35,570 nucleotides of DNA, taken from Pseudomonadales bacterium. GTDB taxonomy: Bacteria > Pseudomonadota > Gammaproteobacteria > Pseudomonadales > Azotimanducaceae. The stretch covers positions 1-35,570 of the forward strand of contig JAGWBN010000043.1 in the NCBI GenBank assembly GCA_021295875.1. Direction: 5' to 3'. The position numbers and the translations under genes are program-made. Below the pieces are notes generated by a model that saw only the letters and a list, made by a program, of their open reading frames with translations, made no database searches and had not been told where the DNA came from. This document shows, in pieces, positions 7,367-15,842 of the stretch (its first letter is position 1; the number at the start of each line of letters is the position of its first letter).

Positions 7367-8974
7367 TCAAGCCCGATGGCGCAAATCCCTCGGTCTGATG
7401 CCTGCGGCGAGTACGATGGCGGCGTAGACCGCGAGCCCGGCGACGATCACGAGAGAGAGGTGTGCACCGCGCGTCCAGCCAGCCGCCAACGTCCAGTGTG
7501 GGTCGTGGGGAACCAGGGACCAGAGGGCGACGGCCATCGCCGCCGTGGCCAGTACGGATATCGCGATCACGCGGGCCAGGGGACGACCTGGCCGGTAGTG
7601 GCCCCCGGCGACGAGGGCACCGACGAGCAGGCCGGCGTTCACCACGGCGGCCAGACTGGTGGCGAGCGCGAGGCCGATGTGTCCCAACCACCAGAACGTG
7701 CCCAAGCTGGCGGCCACGTTGACGGCTACCGACGCCACGGCGAACTTCAACGGTGTGGACGCATCCTCCCGCGAGAAGAAGCCGGGCACGGCGATCTTCA
7801 CCAGCACCAGCGGCACCAGGCCGATGGCGAACGCGCGCAACGCCGCCGCAGCCATCTCGGCGTCCCGGGGCTGCATCTCGCCGTGCAGGAAGATCGTCGC
7901 CATCAGCGGATAGGCCAGCATCCACAGGGCGACGGCGGCGGGAATGCCGAGCAGCAGTCCGGTTCGCATGCCCCAGTCGAGCGTCGCGTTGTACTTCTCG
8001 CCCTCGCCCTGCTGGTGCAGGCGGGACAGGTTCGGCAGCAGCACCGTGCCGAGGGCGATGGCGACCACGCCGATGGGAACTTCCCAGAGCCGGTCGGCGT
8101 AATACAGCCAGGCGGCGCTGCCTTCCTCGAGGAACGACGTCAACACCGTCCCCACCAGGGCGTTGACCTGGTAGGCGGATCCGGCGAACACGGCGGGAAG
8201 CAACAGGCGGAACACCTTGCCGACACCTTCGTGGCGCCAGTTCGGCACCGGCGCCACCAACAGCCCGACGCGGGCCAAAGGCAGGCCGTGGAACAGCAGT
8301 TGCACCGCGCCGCCCGCGAGCACGCCCCAGGCAAGGGCACGTGCGGCACCGACGACATCGGCGCCGGCACCCGCGGCCCACAGCGCCGCGACGATCAGCG
8401 AGATGTTGAGCAGCACCGGCGTGAACGCCGGCACCGCAAACCGGTTGGCACTGTTCAGCACCGCACCGGCGAAGGCCGTGAACGAGATCAGGCCGAGGTA
8501 GGGGAACATGATGCGCGTCAGGTCGCTGGCCAGCGCGAACTGATCCGTGTCGTCCAGGAAGCCCGGCATGAATACCGCGGCCAACAGTGACGCACCAAGC
8601 ACGCCCGCCACCGACACGGCGATGAGAACCACACCCAGATTCCCGGCTATGGCTGCCAGAAACGCCCGCACGGCGGCCTGGCTGCCCTTCTCCCGGTACT
8701 CGGTCAGGACCGGCACGAGGGCGAGCGCGAACGAGGCTTCCGCGAACAGGCGGCGGAAGAAATTCGGTACGCGGAACGCCAGGATGAAGGTGTCCGCGGC
8801 ATCCGTGGCGCCGACCACGTGGGCCAGCACCCAGTCCCGCGCCAAGCCGGAGATGCGCGACAGCACGGTCATGCCCGCGAAGGTGCCGCCCTGCGCCGCG
8901 ATGTCGCTGTCCGTGCCGCCGCCCGAGCCGACCACGGCCTGGCGCGCGCCGAGAGGATCCTCGCTGTGGCTCAC
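7367..8974 (-). CDS. murJ: Lipid II flippase MurJ (MviN)
   Basis: MurJ moves lipid II, the peptidoglycan precursor, across the inner membrane. The roughly 535-residue product is strongly hydrophobic, with about 14 predicted helices. Family signatures near the N-terminus are MTVLSRISGLARDWVLAHVVGATDAADTF, FRVPNFFRRLFAEASFALALVPVL and YREKGSQAAVRAF; later come PYLGLISFTAFAGAVLNSANRFAVPAFTPVLLNI and PIGVVAIALGTVLLPNLSR. The start is uncertain. I chose the GTG at 8974, with GGATGG about 11 bases upstream; an ATG at 9019 in the same frame would add 15 residues. Whichever is used, roughly 30 residues precede the conserved core. It diverges from rpsT, as in pseudomonads. Confidence 0.95.
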   Translation of the reverse strand: MSHSEDPLGARQAVVGSGGGTDSDIAAQGGTFAGMTVLSRISGLARDWVLAHVVGATDAADTFILAFRVPNFFRRLFAEASFALALVPVLTEYREKGSQAAVRAFLAAIAGNLGVVLIAVSVAGVLGASLLAAVFMPGFLDDTDQFALASDLTRIMFPYLGLISFTAFAGAVLNSANRFAVPAFTPVLLNISLIVAALWAAGAGADVVGAARALAWGVLAGGAVQLLFHGLPLARVGLLVAPVPNWRHEGVGKVFRLLLPAVFAGSAYQVNALVGTVLTSFLEEGSAAWLYYADRLWEVPIGVVAIALGTVLLPNLSRLHQQGEGEKYNATLDWGMRTGLLLGIPAAVALWMLAYPLMATIFLHGEMQPRDAEMAAAALRAFAIGLVPLVLVKIAVPGFFSREDASTPLKFAVASVAVNVAASLGTFWWLGHIGLALATSLAAVVNAGLLVGALVAGGHYRPGRPLARVIAISVLATAAMAVALWSLVPHDPHWTLAAGWTRGAHLSLVIVAGLAVYAAIVLAAGIRPRDLRHRA

Positions 8975-9010
8975 GCTTGTCGATCCATCCTTTCGCGGAC
9001 ACCCGGCAAT

Positions 9011-9039
9011 TTGACACACTGGACGTCGATGGGCATGCT
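9011..9039 (+). promoter_or_regulatory. Probable rpsT promoter
   Basis: A consensus -35 hexamer TTGACA is at 9011-9016, with a poor -10 (CATGCT, 9034-9039) after a 17-base spacer. It is placed about 40 bases before rpsT, suitable for a ribosomal protein gene, though the -10 match is weak. Confidence 0.4.
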
Positions 9040-9079
9040 ACGCCGCCTTCCGCCTACTGGATTCGGATAAGGACGACTC

Positions 9080-9343
9080 TTGGCCAACAGTCCCCAAGCA
9101 CGCAAACGCGCCCGGCAAGCCATCAAACGACGTGCCCGCAACGCCAGCCACCGCTCGCAGGTGCGGACCTACATCAAGAGGGTCGTTTCCGCCGTCGATG
9201 CCGGCGATGCTGGCGCCGCCAACACGGCGTTGGCGGATGCGATCCCGGTCATCGACCGGATGGCGGACAAAGGCATCATGCATCGCAACAAAGCCGCCCG
9301 GCACAAGTCCCGCTTGACCTCGAAGGTGAACAGCCTCGCATAA
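9080..9343 (+). CDS. rpsT: 30S ribosomal protein S20
   Basis: The 87-residue product is basic and aligns end to end with S20: MANSPQARKRARQAIKRRAR, then SQVRTYIKRVVSAVDAGD and the C-terminal IDRMADKGIMHRNKAARHKS. S20 binds 16S rRNA early in small-subunit assembly. The start codon is TTG, preceded by AAGGA at seven bases. E. coli rpsT also starts with a rare codon (UUG), where it takes part in autogenous control, so a similar translational feedback is plausible here. The gene stands alone, divergent from murJ and convergent with proB. Confidence 0.96.
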   Translation: MANSPQARKRARQAIKRRARNASHRSQVRTYIKRVVSAVDAGDAGAANTALADAIPVIDRMADKGIMHRNKAARHKSRLTSKVNSLA

Positions 9344-9424
9344 GGACGGCTAACGCGCCCATGGGGTGCCCCTGCCCATCTCGGCTGACTCGGGCATCCA
9401 AAACGACCAAGCAACGACGGCCAC

Positions 9425-9466
9425 AACGCGCCCGACGGGTGCGCGAACGCGCCCGACGGGTGCGCG
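9425..9466. repeat. Tandem pair of 21-bp hairpin-forming repeats
   Basis: Two exact copies of a 21-base unit (9425-9445 and 9446-9466) lie head to tail between the convergent rpsT and proB genes. Each contains GCGCCCG and GGTGCGC arms around a short loop and can fold into a GC-rich hairpin. They could help end transcription from both sides. Confidence 0.6.
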
Positions 9467-9505
9467 GTCGCCTCGTACGGGGCATGGCGTGGCCGTGCGT
9501 TGGCT

Positions 9506-10669
9506 TCAAAGGACCACCAGGTTGTCCCGGTGGACGAGTTCGCGTTCGTTCACGTAGCCGAGGATCGATTCGATCTGGTCCGACTTGCACCCGGCCAGCT
9601 TGCGGGTTTCCGCCATGTCGTAGTTCGCAAGACCCTTGGCGACCTCGCCGCCGTCCGGTCCAAGCACCCGGATCATGTCGCCGCGGCGGAAACCGCCATC
9701 GGCGGCTGTGACACCCGCCGGCAGGATGCTCACGCCGCGGTTCGCGATGGCCTCGACGGCACCGGCATCCACGTGCAGCACGCCCCGAGCGCGCAGTTGC
9801 CCGGCGAGCCAGCGTTTGCGGGCATCGAGGGGTGCCACATTGGCCGTCAGCAACGTGCCGACGGGATCGCCATTCGCCAGGGATCGAAGAATGTCCGGTG
9901 CACCGCCATCGGCGATCACCGTGTGGGTGCCGGAGAGCGCCGCCAACCGCGCTGCGGCGAGCTTGGTCACCATGCCGCCCCGGCCTAACCGGCCCGCGCC
10001 GCCGCCGGCCATGCTGTCGAGGCTCGGGTCCGCTGCTTCGGCCTCGGCGACGAGCGGCGCACCCGGCTCGATCCGGGGATCCACCCGGTGCAGACCCTTC
10101 TGGTCGGTCAGCAGCACCAGGACGTCCGCCGACAGCAGGCTCGCGACCATGCCTGCCAGGGTGTCGTTGTCGCCCAGCTTTATCTCCTCGGTGGCCACCG
10201 AGTCGTTCTCGTTGATGACGGGGACGACGCCGAGTTCGAGCAACGTCGTGAGGGTCGTCCGCGCGTTGAGGTAGCGCCGCCGGTCGGACAGATCGTCGTG
10301 GGTCAGCAGGACCAGGCCGATGTGCCGGCCATGGCGCCGGAATGCGTGTTCGTAGGCTTCGCTGACGCCGGACTGGCCGACCGCGGCGGCCGCCTGGAGA
10401 TCGTGGATGGTCACCGGCCGGTCATCGAAGCCGAGTCGCCGGCAGCCCTCCGCCACCGCACCGCTCGACACCACCATCACCCGCCTGCCCTCGGCGAGCA
10501 GGTCCGCGACCTGGCCGCACCAGTTGTCGAGAGAGCCCGCATCGATGCCCTGGCCGTCCCTGGTGAGCAGCGCGCTGCCAACCTTCACCACCCACAACTT
10601 GGCGCCAGCCAGCGCCGCACGTACCGATGTGGGCTGCCGGGCCTGATCGGGACCGGCCGTGCCTACCAC
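9506..10669 (-). CDS. proB: Glutamate 5-kinase
   Basis: ProB phosphorylates glutamate in the first step of proline synthesis and is feedback-inhibited by proline. The product (about 387 residues) has the amino acid kinase fold: [36 protein letters not shown], the [22 protein letters not shown] box and [11 protein letters not shown]-terminal PUA domain starts near [25 protein letters not shown] and ends with [12 protein letters not shown]. The only sensible start is the GTG at 10669, which overlaps the obgE stop by seven bases and adds about 25 residues before the conserved core, a little longer than E. coli ProB (367). The obgE-proB order matches pseudomonads. Confidence 0.94.
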   Translation of the reverse strand: MVGTAGPDQARQPTSVRAALAGAKLWVVKVGSALLTRDGQGIDAGSLDNWCGQVADLLAEGRRVMVVSSGAVAEGCRRLGFDDRPVTIHDLQAAAAVGQSGVSEAYEHAFRRHGRHIGLVLLTHDDLSDRRRYLNARTTLTTLLELGVVPVINENDSVATEEIKLGDNDTLAGMVASLLSADVLVLLTDQKGLHRVDPRIEPGAPLVAEAEAADPSLDSMAGGGAGRLGRGGMVTKLAAARLAALSGTHTVIADGGAPDILRSLANGDPVGTLLTANVAPLDARKRWLAGQLRARGVLHVDAGAVEAIANRGVSILPAGVTAADGGFRRGDMIRVLGPDGGEVAKGLANYDMAETRKLAGCKSDQIESILGYVNERELVHRDNLVVL

Positions 10670-11761
10670 GCCTCCTCCCTTTCCCCGCGACGCCTGCGCC
10701 TGGCCCCGGCGGCGGCGAACCCATGGCGCAGCACGTCGTCGCCGATCCGCTTGTCCAAATCGGCCTCGCGGCGTGCGAAATCGTCGTCCTGCGCCAGCCG
10801 CTCGCCATACCGGTTGACGTGCTGCATGACGGCACCCACGAGGTCGTCCACGCCGACACCGGTCACGGCGGAGATCGCATGGCAGGGCCGGTTCGGGAAC
10901 GCCTCGTGCATCCGCTCCGGCGTCGCCTCGGCCATCGGCAGATCCATCTTGGTCACCACCGTCCAGACGGGGCGCTCGCGAAAACCCTCGCTGTAGGCGA
11001 AGAGTTCGGATTCGATGCGTCGGTAGTTGTCCACGGGGTCGCTGCCATCGAGCGGAGCTCCCTCCACCAGATGCAGCAGCAGACGCGTCCGAGACAGATG
11101 CTTCAGGAAACGAGAACCCAGACCCGCGCCCACGGCCGCGCCGCCGATCAACCCCGGAATATCCGCCATCACGAAGCTCGCGTCCTGGCGTCAGCGTGGT
11201 GAACGGATAGTCCGCGATCTTCGGTTTCGACGCGGACACCCGGCTGATGAGCGTCGACTTGCCCGCGTTCGGCATGCCGAGCAGCCCGACATCCGCGATC
11301 ACCTTGAGTTCCAGGCGTAAACGTCGGTGGTCCCCCGGTCGACCCGGCGTGGTCCGCCGCGGCGCGCGATTCGTGCTCGACTTGAAGTGGGCGTTGCCTA
11401 GGCCGTGCAGGCCACCCTTGGCCACAATCACCGTCTGGCCGCGGTCGTACACATCGCCGATCACCGTCCGCGTCTCGTTCGTTCCCACCGGTACGCGGAC
11501 GCGCAACGTCCGGCCGCTCGCCCCCGTCTTGTCCCGGCCGCCGCCCGCATGGCCGTCCTCGGCTTTGCAACGCGGCATGAAGCGGAAGTCCACGAGGGTG
11601 TTCAAGGCCGCGTCGCCGACGAGTTCCACGGCCCCGCCATCGCCCCCGTTGCCGCCGTCGGGACCACCCTTGGGGAGGTTCGGACCGCGGTGGAAGCTCA
11701 TGCAGCCGTCGCCGCCCTTGCCGGCTTCGACTTCGATCAACGCCTCATCGACGAATTTCAT
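10663..11761 (-). pseudogene. obgE: GTPase Obg/CgtA, frameshifted in switch region
   Basis: Obg is an essential GTPase tied to 50S maturation and stress responses. The first 192 codons (11761 to 11186) read [19 protein letters not shown], the glycine-rich OBG fold, then the P-loop GMPNAGKS and switch [10 protein letters not shown]. The frame is then lost. The remainder, [10 protein letters not shown] to the C-terminus, is in another frame from 11175 to 10663. Only ten bases separate the halves where about 36 are expected, so about 26 bp are missing. The second half has [15 protein letters not shown] where the family has IEGAAxGAGLG, plus G4-like TKMD and G5-like ISAVTG. The N-terminal VPVGT loop also looks a few residues short. 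Either a real lesion or an assembly error. Confidence 0.9.
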
Positions 11762-12093
11762 GGTCAGGCCCGACCATGTCGGCAACAGCGACCGTCGCGG
11801 TCACCCCTGTGGACAACCGCAAAGCGTCGAGTTGGGGAGACGGGCGACCGCAAGGGTCGCCGCTTCCATGGAACAGCCGTCAAGGGGAACGTAGTGACCC
11901 GCGGCGAATGTTCCATGGAAGACGCGACCGCTTCGCGGTCGCCCCGAGAATTCGCTGCGCGAATTCTCCAACGCGACCACCCGGGCGCGCCGGCGAGGCG
12001 GCGCTGACAGCCAGGCAACAAACGGAGCATTTGTTCGGCCGGAGGCGAACACGGCGCACAGCGAAGCGAAGCGCCGGGGATGGCTTTGGGGCG
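11762..12093. repeat. Palindrome-rich intergenic region between rpmA and obgE
   Basis: These 332 bases contain no convincing gene. They hold three perfect hairpins: GGCGACC/GGTCGCC at 11843-11861, GCGACCG/CGGTCGC at 11924-11942, and a 10-bp stem GAGAATTCGC/GCGAATTCTC at 11946-11968. A 12-base inverted repeat, CTTCCATGGAAC at 11863-11874 and its reverse complement at 11910-11921, encloses part of them. Short frames on both strands are products of these repeats. The pattern resembles REP-type interspersed palindromes. Confidence 0.65.
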
Positions 12094-12366
12094 CTACGGG
12101 GCGCCAGTCTCCGACGGCACAACCCGAACGTACCTGCGCACGGGCGCCCCGCGGGCCTCGAACTCGACCACGCCGTCGGCGGTTGCGAACAGCGTGTGGT
12201 CGCGACCGCATCCGACGTTGTCCCCCGGATGAAACTTGGTACCGCGCTGACGGACCAGAATATTGCCCGCGAGAACGCGCTCGCCGCCGAACTTCTTCAG
12301 GCCGAGACGCTTGGATTTTGAGTCGCGTCCGTTGCGTGTACTGCCGCCTGCCTTCTTGTGTGCCAT
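12094..12366 (-). CDS. rpmA: 50S ribosomal protein L27
   Basis: The 90-residue product begins [20 protein letters not shown] and continues [23 protein letters not shown] and [18 protein letters not shown], a complete match to L27, whose N-terminus reaches the peptidyl-transferase centre. The last 20 residues ([20 protein letters not shown]) are normal for gammaproteobacteria. It follows rplU by 27 bases on the same strand, the near-universal rplU-rpmA pair. The palindrome-rich region follows it, before obgE. Confidence 0.97.
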   Translation of the reverse strand: MAHKKAGGSTRNGRDSKSKRLGLKKFGGERVLAGNILVRQRGTKFHPGDNVGCGRDHTLFATADGVVEFEARGAPVRRYVRVVPSETGAP

Positions 12367-12393
12367 ACCGGGTCTTCCTCTCTCGAGCGTGCG

Positions 12394-12705
12394 TTAGCGA
12401 CTGATCGCCGTGATTCTCACGTCCGTGAAGGCCTGGCGATGGCCCTTCTTGCGCAGGTAGTTCTTGCGCCGCTTAAACTTGATCACGGTGATCTTCTTGC
12501 CGCGCCCCTGGCTCACGACCTCGCCGGTGACGCTGCCGCCCTCGACGAGCGGCTCACCGATGGCGACGTCATCACCCTCGGCGATCATCAACACCCGATC
12601 AAAGACGATGTTGTCACCCGGCTCGCCGTCCAAGCGCTCGAGGCGCACCACCTCGCCCTCGACAACCCGGTGCTGCTTGCCACCGCTCTCGAATACCGCG
12701 AACAT
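12394..12705 (-). CDS. rplU: 50S ribosomal protein L21
   Basis: The 103-residue product begins [25 protein letters not shown] and ends [32 protein letters not shown], full-length L21 that binds 23S rRNA domain VI. The AAAGGA sequence lies close upstream of the ATG. It heads the rplU-rpmA-(obgE)-(proB) run on the minus strand and diverges from ispB, as in E. coli and Pseudomonas. Confidence 0.97.
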   Translation of the reverse strand: MFAVFESGGKQHRVVEGEVVRLERLDGEPGDNIVFDRVLMIAEGDDVAIGEPLVEGGSVTGEVVSQGRGKKITVIKFKRRKNYLRKKGHRQAFTDVRITAISR

Positions 12706-12829
12706 GAATCCGTTCCTTTACCGTCGATCAAGAGACCGACCGCTTCAACTCCGACCGTCCATCCGGCCGCCGCCAAAGGTGTACTACAATGCGGCCATCG
12801 GCCCGACGGTCGTACAAAAAGCGCGTCAT

Positions 12830-12857
12830 TCTATAGGACAGCACGCGGCGATGACAA
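12830..12857 (-). promoter_or_regulatory. Probable rplU promoter
   Basis: On the minus strand TTGTCA (12857-12852) is followed after 16 bases by TATAGA (12835-12830), with TAGAAT also available at an 18-base spacing. It gives a leader of about 120 bases before rplU. The remaining 12706-12979 gap holds no supported gene. Confidence 0.5.
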
Positions 12858-12979
12858 CGCGGCGAGACCATGTGGGACAGCCGCTCGCACAACCCCTCGC
12901 GAGGGCCGTTCAACCAATACTTGCGAGCCCTCCGGCGTAGGAATCTGACCAGCACGAAGGACATCGCACACCCATCATC

Positions 12980-13999
12980 ATGGCTCCACACTCAGTCGCC
13001 GCCCAGACCGCTCTGCCGAGTCTCCCAAGAATGGGACTCTCGGCCATATTCGGCCTCGTCCAAGCCGACTTCGAGCGAGTCAACCGGTTGATTCCAAGGC
13101 AGTTGTGCTCCGGCGTCCACTTGGTCGAGGAGATCGGCCGCTACATCGTCGAGGCTGGCGGCAAGCGCCTCAGGCCGCTGATCGTCCTGTTGACCGCCCG
13201 CGCCTTCGACCAGCATGGCGACGACCACATCCGCCTGGCCGCCATCATCGAGTTCCTGCACACGGCGACCCTGCTGCACGATGACGTGGTCGACAAGAGC
13301 GCACGCCGCCGCGGCCGCGCCACCGCCAACGCCCTGTGGGGCAACGCGCCCAGCGTGCTGGTCGGCGACTTCCTCTACTCCCGCGGGTTCCAGCTCATGG
13401 TGGAACTCGACAGCATGGACATCATGGCGATCATCAGCGACGCCACGAACGTCATCGCCGAGGGCGAGGTCATGCAACTCGCCAACATCGGCCGCGCCGA
13501 CGTGACCGAGGCCGAATACCTCGAGGTCGTGCGCCGCAAGACCGCCATGCTGTTTCAGGCGGCGGCGCACACAGGCGCGGTGCTGTGCTGCGACGAGCCC
13601 GACCTGATCGACGCCCTACGCCGCTACGGTCTGCACTTCGGCATGGCCTACCAGCTCGTCGACGACTGGCTGGACTACGCCGGCGACAGCCGCGTGATGG
13701 GCAAGGACCCCGGCGACGATCTAGCCGAGGGCAAGGTGACCCTGCCACTGATCCACACCATGGCACACGGTCGCGCACCGGATGCGGCCCTCGTCCGGCA
13801 AGCCATCGTCGCCCGCTCGCCCACCGATTTCCCGCGCGTCTGCGATGCCGTGCAGCGCGGTGGCGGCCTCGCCTACACCAAGTCGCGCGCCTTGGAGGCA
13901 TCGGACCGGGCGATGGAGGAAGCGCTGGTCCTGCCGCCAAGCCCGTATCGGGACGCCCTGGAGTCGCTGGCGGCGTTTGCGGTGTCGCGGCTGTCTTAG
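12980..13999 (+). CDS. ispB: Polyprenyl (octaprenyl) diphosphate synthase
   Basis: IspB extends farnesyl diphosphate with isopentenyl units to make the ubiquinone side chain. The product has the two Asp-rich motifs of trans-prenyl synthases: LLHDDVVD (residues 98-105) and LVDDWLDY (226-233). GGKRLRPLIVLL and the Lys-rich GKDPGDDLAEGKVTLPL segment are also conserved. The first ATG gives 339 residues. An in-frame ATG at 13031 gives 322, closer to E. coli (323), and begins where homologues begin, so it may be the true start; neither has a clear ribosome binding site. It diverges from rplU and is the last gene of the conserved housekeeping block before the polysaccharide locus. Confidence 0.95.
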   Translation: MAPHSVAAQTALPSLPRMGLSAIFGLVQADFERVNRLIPRQLCSGVHLVEEIGRYIVEAGGKRLRPLIVLLTARAFDQHGDDHIRLAAIIEFLHTATLLHDDVVDKSARRRGRATANALWGNAPSVLVGDFLYSRGFQLMVELDSMDIMAIISDATNVIAEGEVMQLANIGRADVTEAEYLEVVRRKTAMLFQAAAHTGAVLCCDEPDLIDALRRYGLHFGMAYQLVDDWLDYAGDSRVMGKDPGDDLAEGKVTLPLIHTMAHGRAPDAALVRQAIVARSPTDFPRVCDAVQRGGGLAYTKSRALEASDRAMEEALVLPPSPYRDALESLAAFAVSRLS

Positions 14000-14006
14000 C
14001 CTTAGC

Positions 14007-14047
14007 GGTCGTTTGGGCGACCCCACCGTGCCCGACCGGCCGGTCGG
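14007..14047. terminator. Hairpins between convergent ispB and polysaccharide locus
   Basis: GGTCG-TTTGGG-CGACC (14007-14022) forms a short stem, and a 16-base perfect palindrome lies at 14032-14047. There is no T-run. Their place between the ends of two convergent genes suggests a transcription end, but the type is uncertain. Confidence 0.35.
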
Positions 14048-14097
14048 AATCGGCCTTCTCTCACATCCCCAACTGCCTAGTGGTAGCACGTCGAGAT

Positions 14098-15531
14098 CTA
14101 CGTGAGAGCCGTGTTCTTCGGCTCCAGCAGCAACATCTCCCGCTTCCCACCCTTCAATCCCATCCTGTCCTCGATCATGAAGTGCCTCTCTACCTCCGAC
14201 TGGAAGTTCTCCGCAGTGTAGTCCGCATAGTCCTCGCGCTTGTTCTCGGCCAGCGTGGCGAACATCTCGTCGTCGCGGCCGATGAACTCGACGATGACCG
14301 TCGCGTTCAAGCTCCGTAGCCACTCGACAAGAAGTGAGACGGGTACGTTCGCCGAGACTCGCAGATGGTGGATGAGCGCGAGGCATAGTGCCATGTCGGG
14401 ACTTCGCCTCTCGACGAAAGGGGCACGCTCTCGCCCCGACCAACCCTGGCCGGGCGACGGGTTTGCCAGATCCATGACGAGCGGAATGATGTTTCGCTCG
14501 TCACCCTCGCGCGCTTCGCGGTAGAGAACGTCCACCGCTTCATGATCACCGTCCAACGCGACCACGATCTGCGAGTGCCGCGCCGTGATACGGGAGAACG
14601 TGCCGGTGTTCGCGCCCAGATCCCATAGCAGGCGCGGCTGGCGCATCGAAGCGTGCTTCTCCACGAATGCCATCTTGCGCTCGAAGTCACCCTCATCGTA
14701 CGAGTGCGTCTCCGGGTAACGCGCCCAACCCGACGGGGACGCTCGACCAGGGGACAGTCCCGTCACCAGACGGCGTAGGTTGTCCAACAACGCCAGGAGC
14801 GCGGTCTTGGACTGCCTGCGCCCCAAACGAGATCGTCGTCTCATGCCGCCGCGACTTCGCATCCATCCCTCGACCCTTGCCGGGAACCAGACGTGCGAGG
14901 GCACACCCCTCTTGAACCGCCGCAGCCCATAGAAGTACCTCGCCGCCTCTTCGGGTGGGATTCCCTCCAGGCTCGAGCGCAGCAGCGGCTGATGCGGTAT
15001 GCCGAGATGCGCCGTGAGCATCAGCGGGATCAGAAACATCGAGCAGAACTGTCGGTAGCCCTGCCAGTATTCGCCGTCCTCCCGGGGAACGAACGAGGGA
15101 ATGTCTATGAAGACCGGCTTGGTACCATCCCATTGAATGTTGAACGGGGTGGCGTCCTTGAGTAGCCATCCGGCTCGCACACACGTTGCCAACAGGTGGA
15201 GTTGCAGGAGCGCCGCGTCCTTGAGCATGGCGAAGGGCCACTCATAGGGCCAGGTCAGGAAGTCGACCGCGTCGTGTTCTACGGCCGACGCCCAGCCCCT
15301 GGCCACCACGTCAACGGCGACCGGGTCGTCCGGGCTGAGAAAGCGCGTATTCACCACATCGCCGTCCGCGAGCAGCCGGCTGAAAAAGGGCTCCGCCAAT
15401 AGACTCTCGACCGTGGCTGCCGCCGGGGCTGTCAGTCCGCGGACCACGCGACATCCATCGGCACCGTTCGGCTCCAGCAAATAAACCCGCCCGGACGGAT
15501 CCTTGAAGGACCCGCCGTCCGCGCTCAGCAA
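14098..15531 (-). CDS. NoeA-like protein: kinase-like domain joined to SAM methyltransferase
   Basis: The 477-residue product resembles proteins annotated as NoeA (host-specific nodulation) or class I SAM-dependent methyltransferase. The N-terminal half has LLKDATPFNIQWDGTKPVFIDI (122-143), a pattern like the catalytic and metal loops of protein and aminoglycoside kinases, with Asp126, Asn131 and Asp143. The C-terminal half has a Rossmann methyltransferase with motif I LLWDLGANTGTFS (301-313) and VVALDGDHEAVDVL as motif II. The substrate is unknown; context points to a glycan or glycolipid. The TTG start has AAGGA upstream and overlaps the preceding small membrane gene by seven bases. Last gene of the locus transcript. 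Confidence 0.75.
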   Translation of the reverse strand: MLSADGGSFKDPSGRVYLLEPNGADGCRVVRGLTAPAAATVESLLAEPFFSRLLADGDVVNTRFLSPDDPVAVDVVARGWASAVEHDAVDFLTWPYEWPFAMLKDAALLQLHLLATCVRAGWLLKDATPFNIQWDGTKPVFIDIPSFVPREDGEYWQGYRQFCSMFLIPLMLTAHLGIPHQPLLRSSLEGIPPEEAARYFYGLRRFKRGVPSHVWFPARVEGWMRSRGGMRRRSRLGRRQSKTALLALLDNLRRLVTGLSPGRASPSGWARYPETHSYDEGDFERKMAFVEKHASMRQPRLLWDLGANTGTFSRITARHSQIVVALDGDHEAVDVLYREAREGDERNIIPLVMDLANPSPGQGWSGRERAPFVERRSPDMALCLALIHHLRVSANVPVSLLVEWLRSLNATVIVEFIGRDDEMFATLAENKREDYADYTAENFQSEVERHFMIEDRMGLKGGKREMLLLEPKNTALT

Positions 15532-15842
15532 TTTTCCTTCTCGCTGTCGGCATCGCCATCCACGGTGGCCTCGCCGTCGGCACCGTCATCCGTGCCGACC
15601 TCGCTGTGTCCGAACAGCCACTGCTTCGCCCGCGCGATGTAAGACCGCGCCAGGTATCCCATGGAGGAGATGAACCCCAGCACCGCGACGATCACGAAGC
15701 CCGCCACCCCGGGGTCGATGTAGGCGAGCAAGACCTCGACATCCCCGGCCGCGGCGGACGTGACGTCGGCGTCGCCGCACGCAAAGGCGGCCAGCGGCCA
15801 TGCGCAGGCCGAAGCCAAGACCAGAAGCAGGGGGCTACTCAT
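15525..15842 (-). CDS. Small membrane protein with exported N-terminus
   Basis: The 105-residue product has a signal peptide-like start (MSSPLLLVLASACAWPLAAFACG), a short Ala/Asp-rich stretch, then YIDPGVAGFVIVAVLGFISSMGYLARSYIARAKQWLF, one transmembrane helix followed by basic residues, and a very acidic C-terminal tail (Asp/Glu/Gly-rich, ending SEKENC). The IDPG-plus-helix layout recurs in uncharacterised small proteins beside NoeA-like and sulfatase-like genes, as I remember them; I give no function. The ATG at 15842 overlaps the stop of the upstream sulfatase-like gene by eight bases, and its own stop overlaps the start of the methyltransferase gene. Such tight packing suggests the three act together. 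Confidence 0.7.
   Translation of the reverse strand: MSSPLLLVLASACAWPLAAFACGDADVTSAAAGDVEVLLAYIDPGVAGFVIVAVLGFISSMGYLARSYIARAKQWLFGHSEVGTDDGADGEATVDGDADSEKENC

Noticed and set aside
6354-9017. 887-residue frame that appears to extend RibF upstream
   Set aside because: The upstream two thirds are an Arg/Gly-rich shadow of murJ, which reads correctly in another frame. RibF begins at 7316.
9506-11785. 759-residue frame that appears to join Obg to ProB
   Set aside because: The middle third is out-of-frame obgE. The true second half of Obg is in another frame, and ProB has its own start at 10669.
11764-12211. Short frames on both strands between obgE and rpmA
   Set aside because: They consist of translated palindromes (phrases such as ENSRSEFSGR), have no ribosome binding sites and match no family I know.
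12728-12991. 87-residue minus-strand frame upstream of rplU
   Set aside because: It covers the probable rplU promoter, has a basic, random-looking composition and no family resemblance.
14071-14090. TGCCTAGTGGT near the end of the polysaccharide locus, like the tip of the MITE-like element
   Set aside because: Only eleven bases are shared with the element end and its flank; too short to call a solo end without a genome search.
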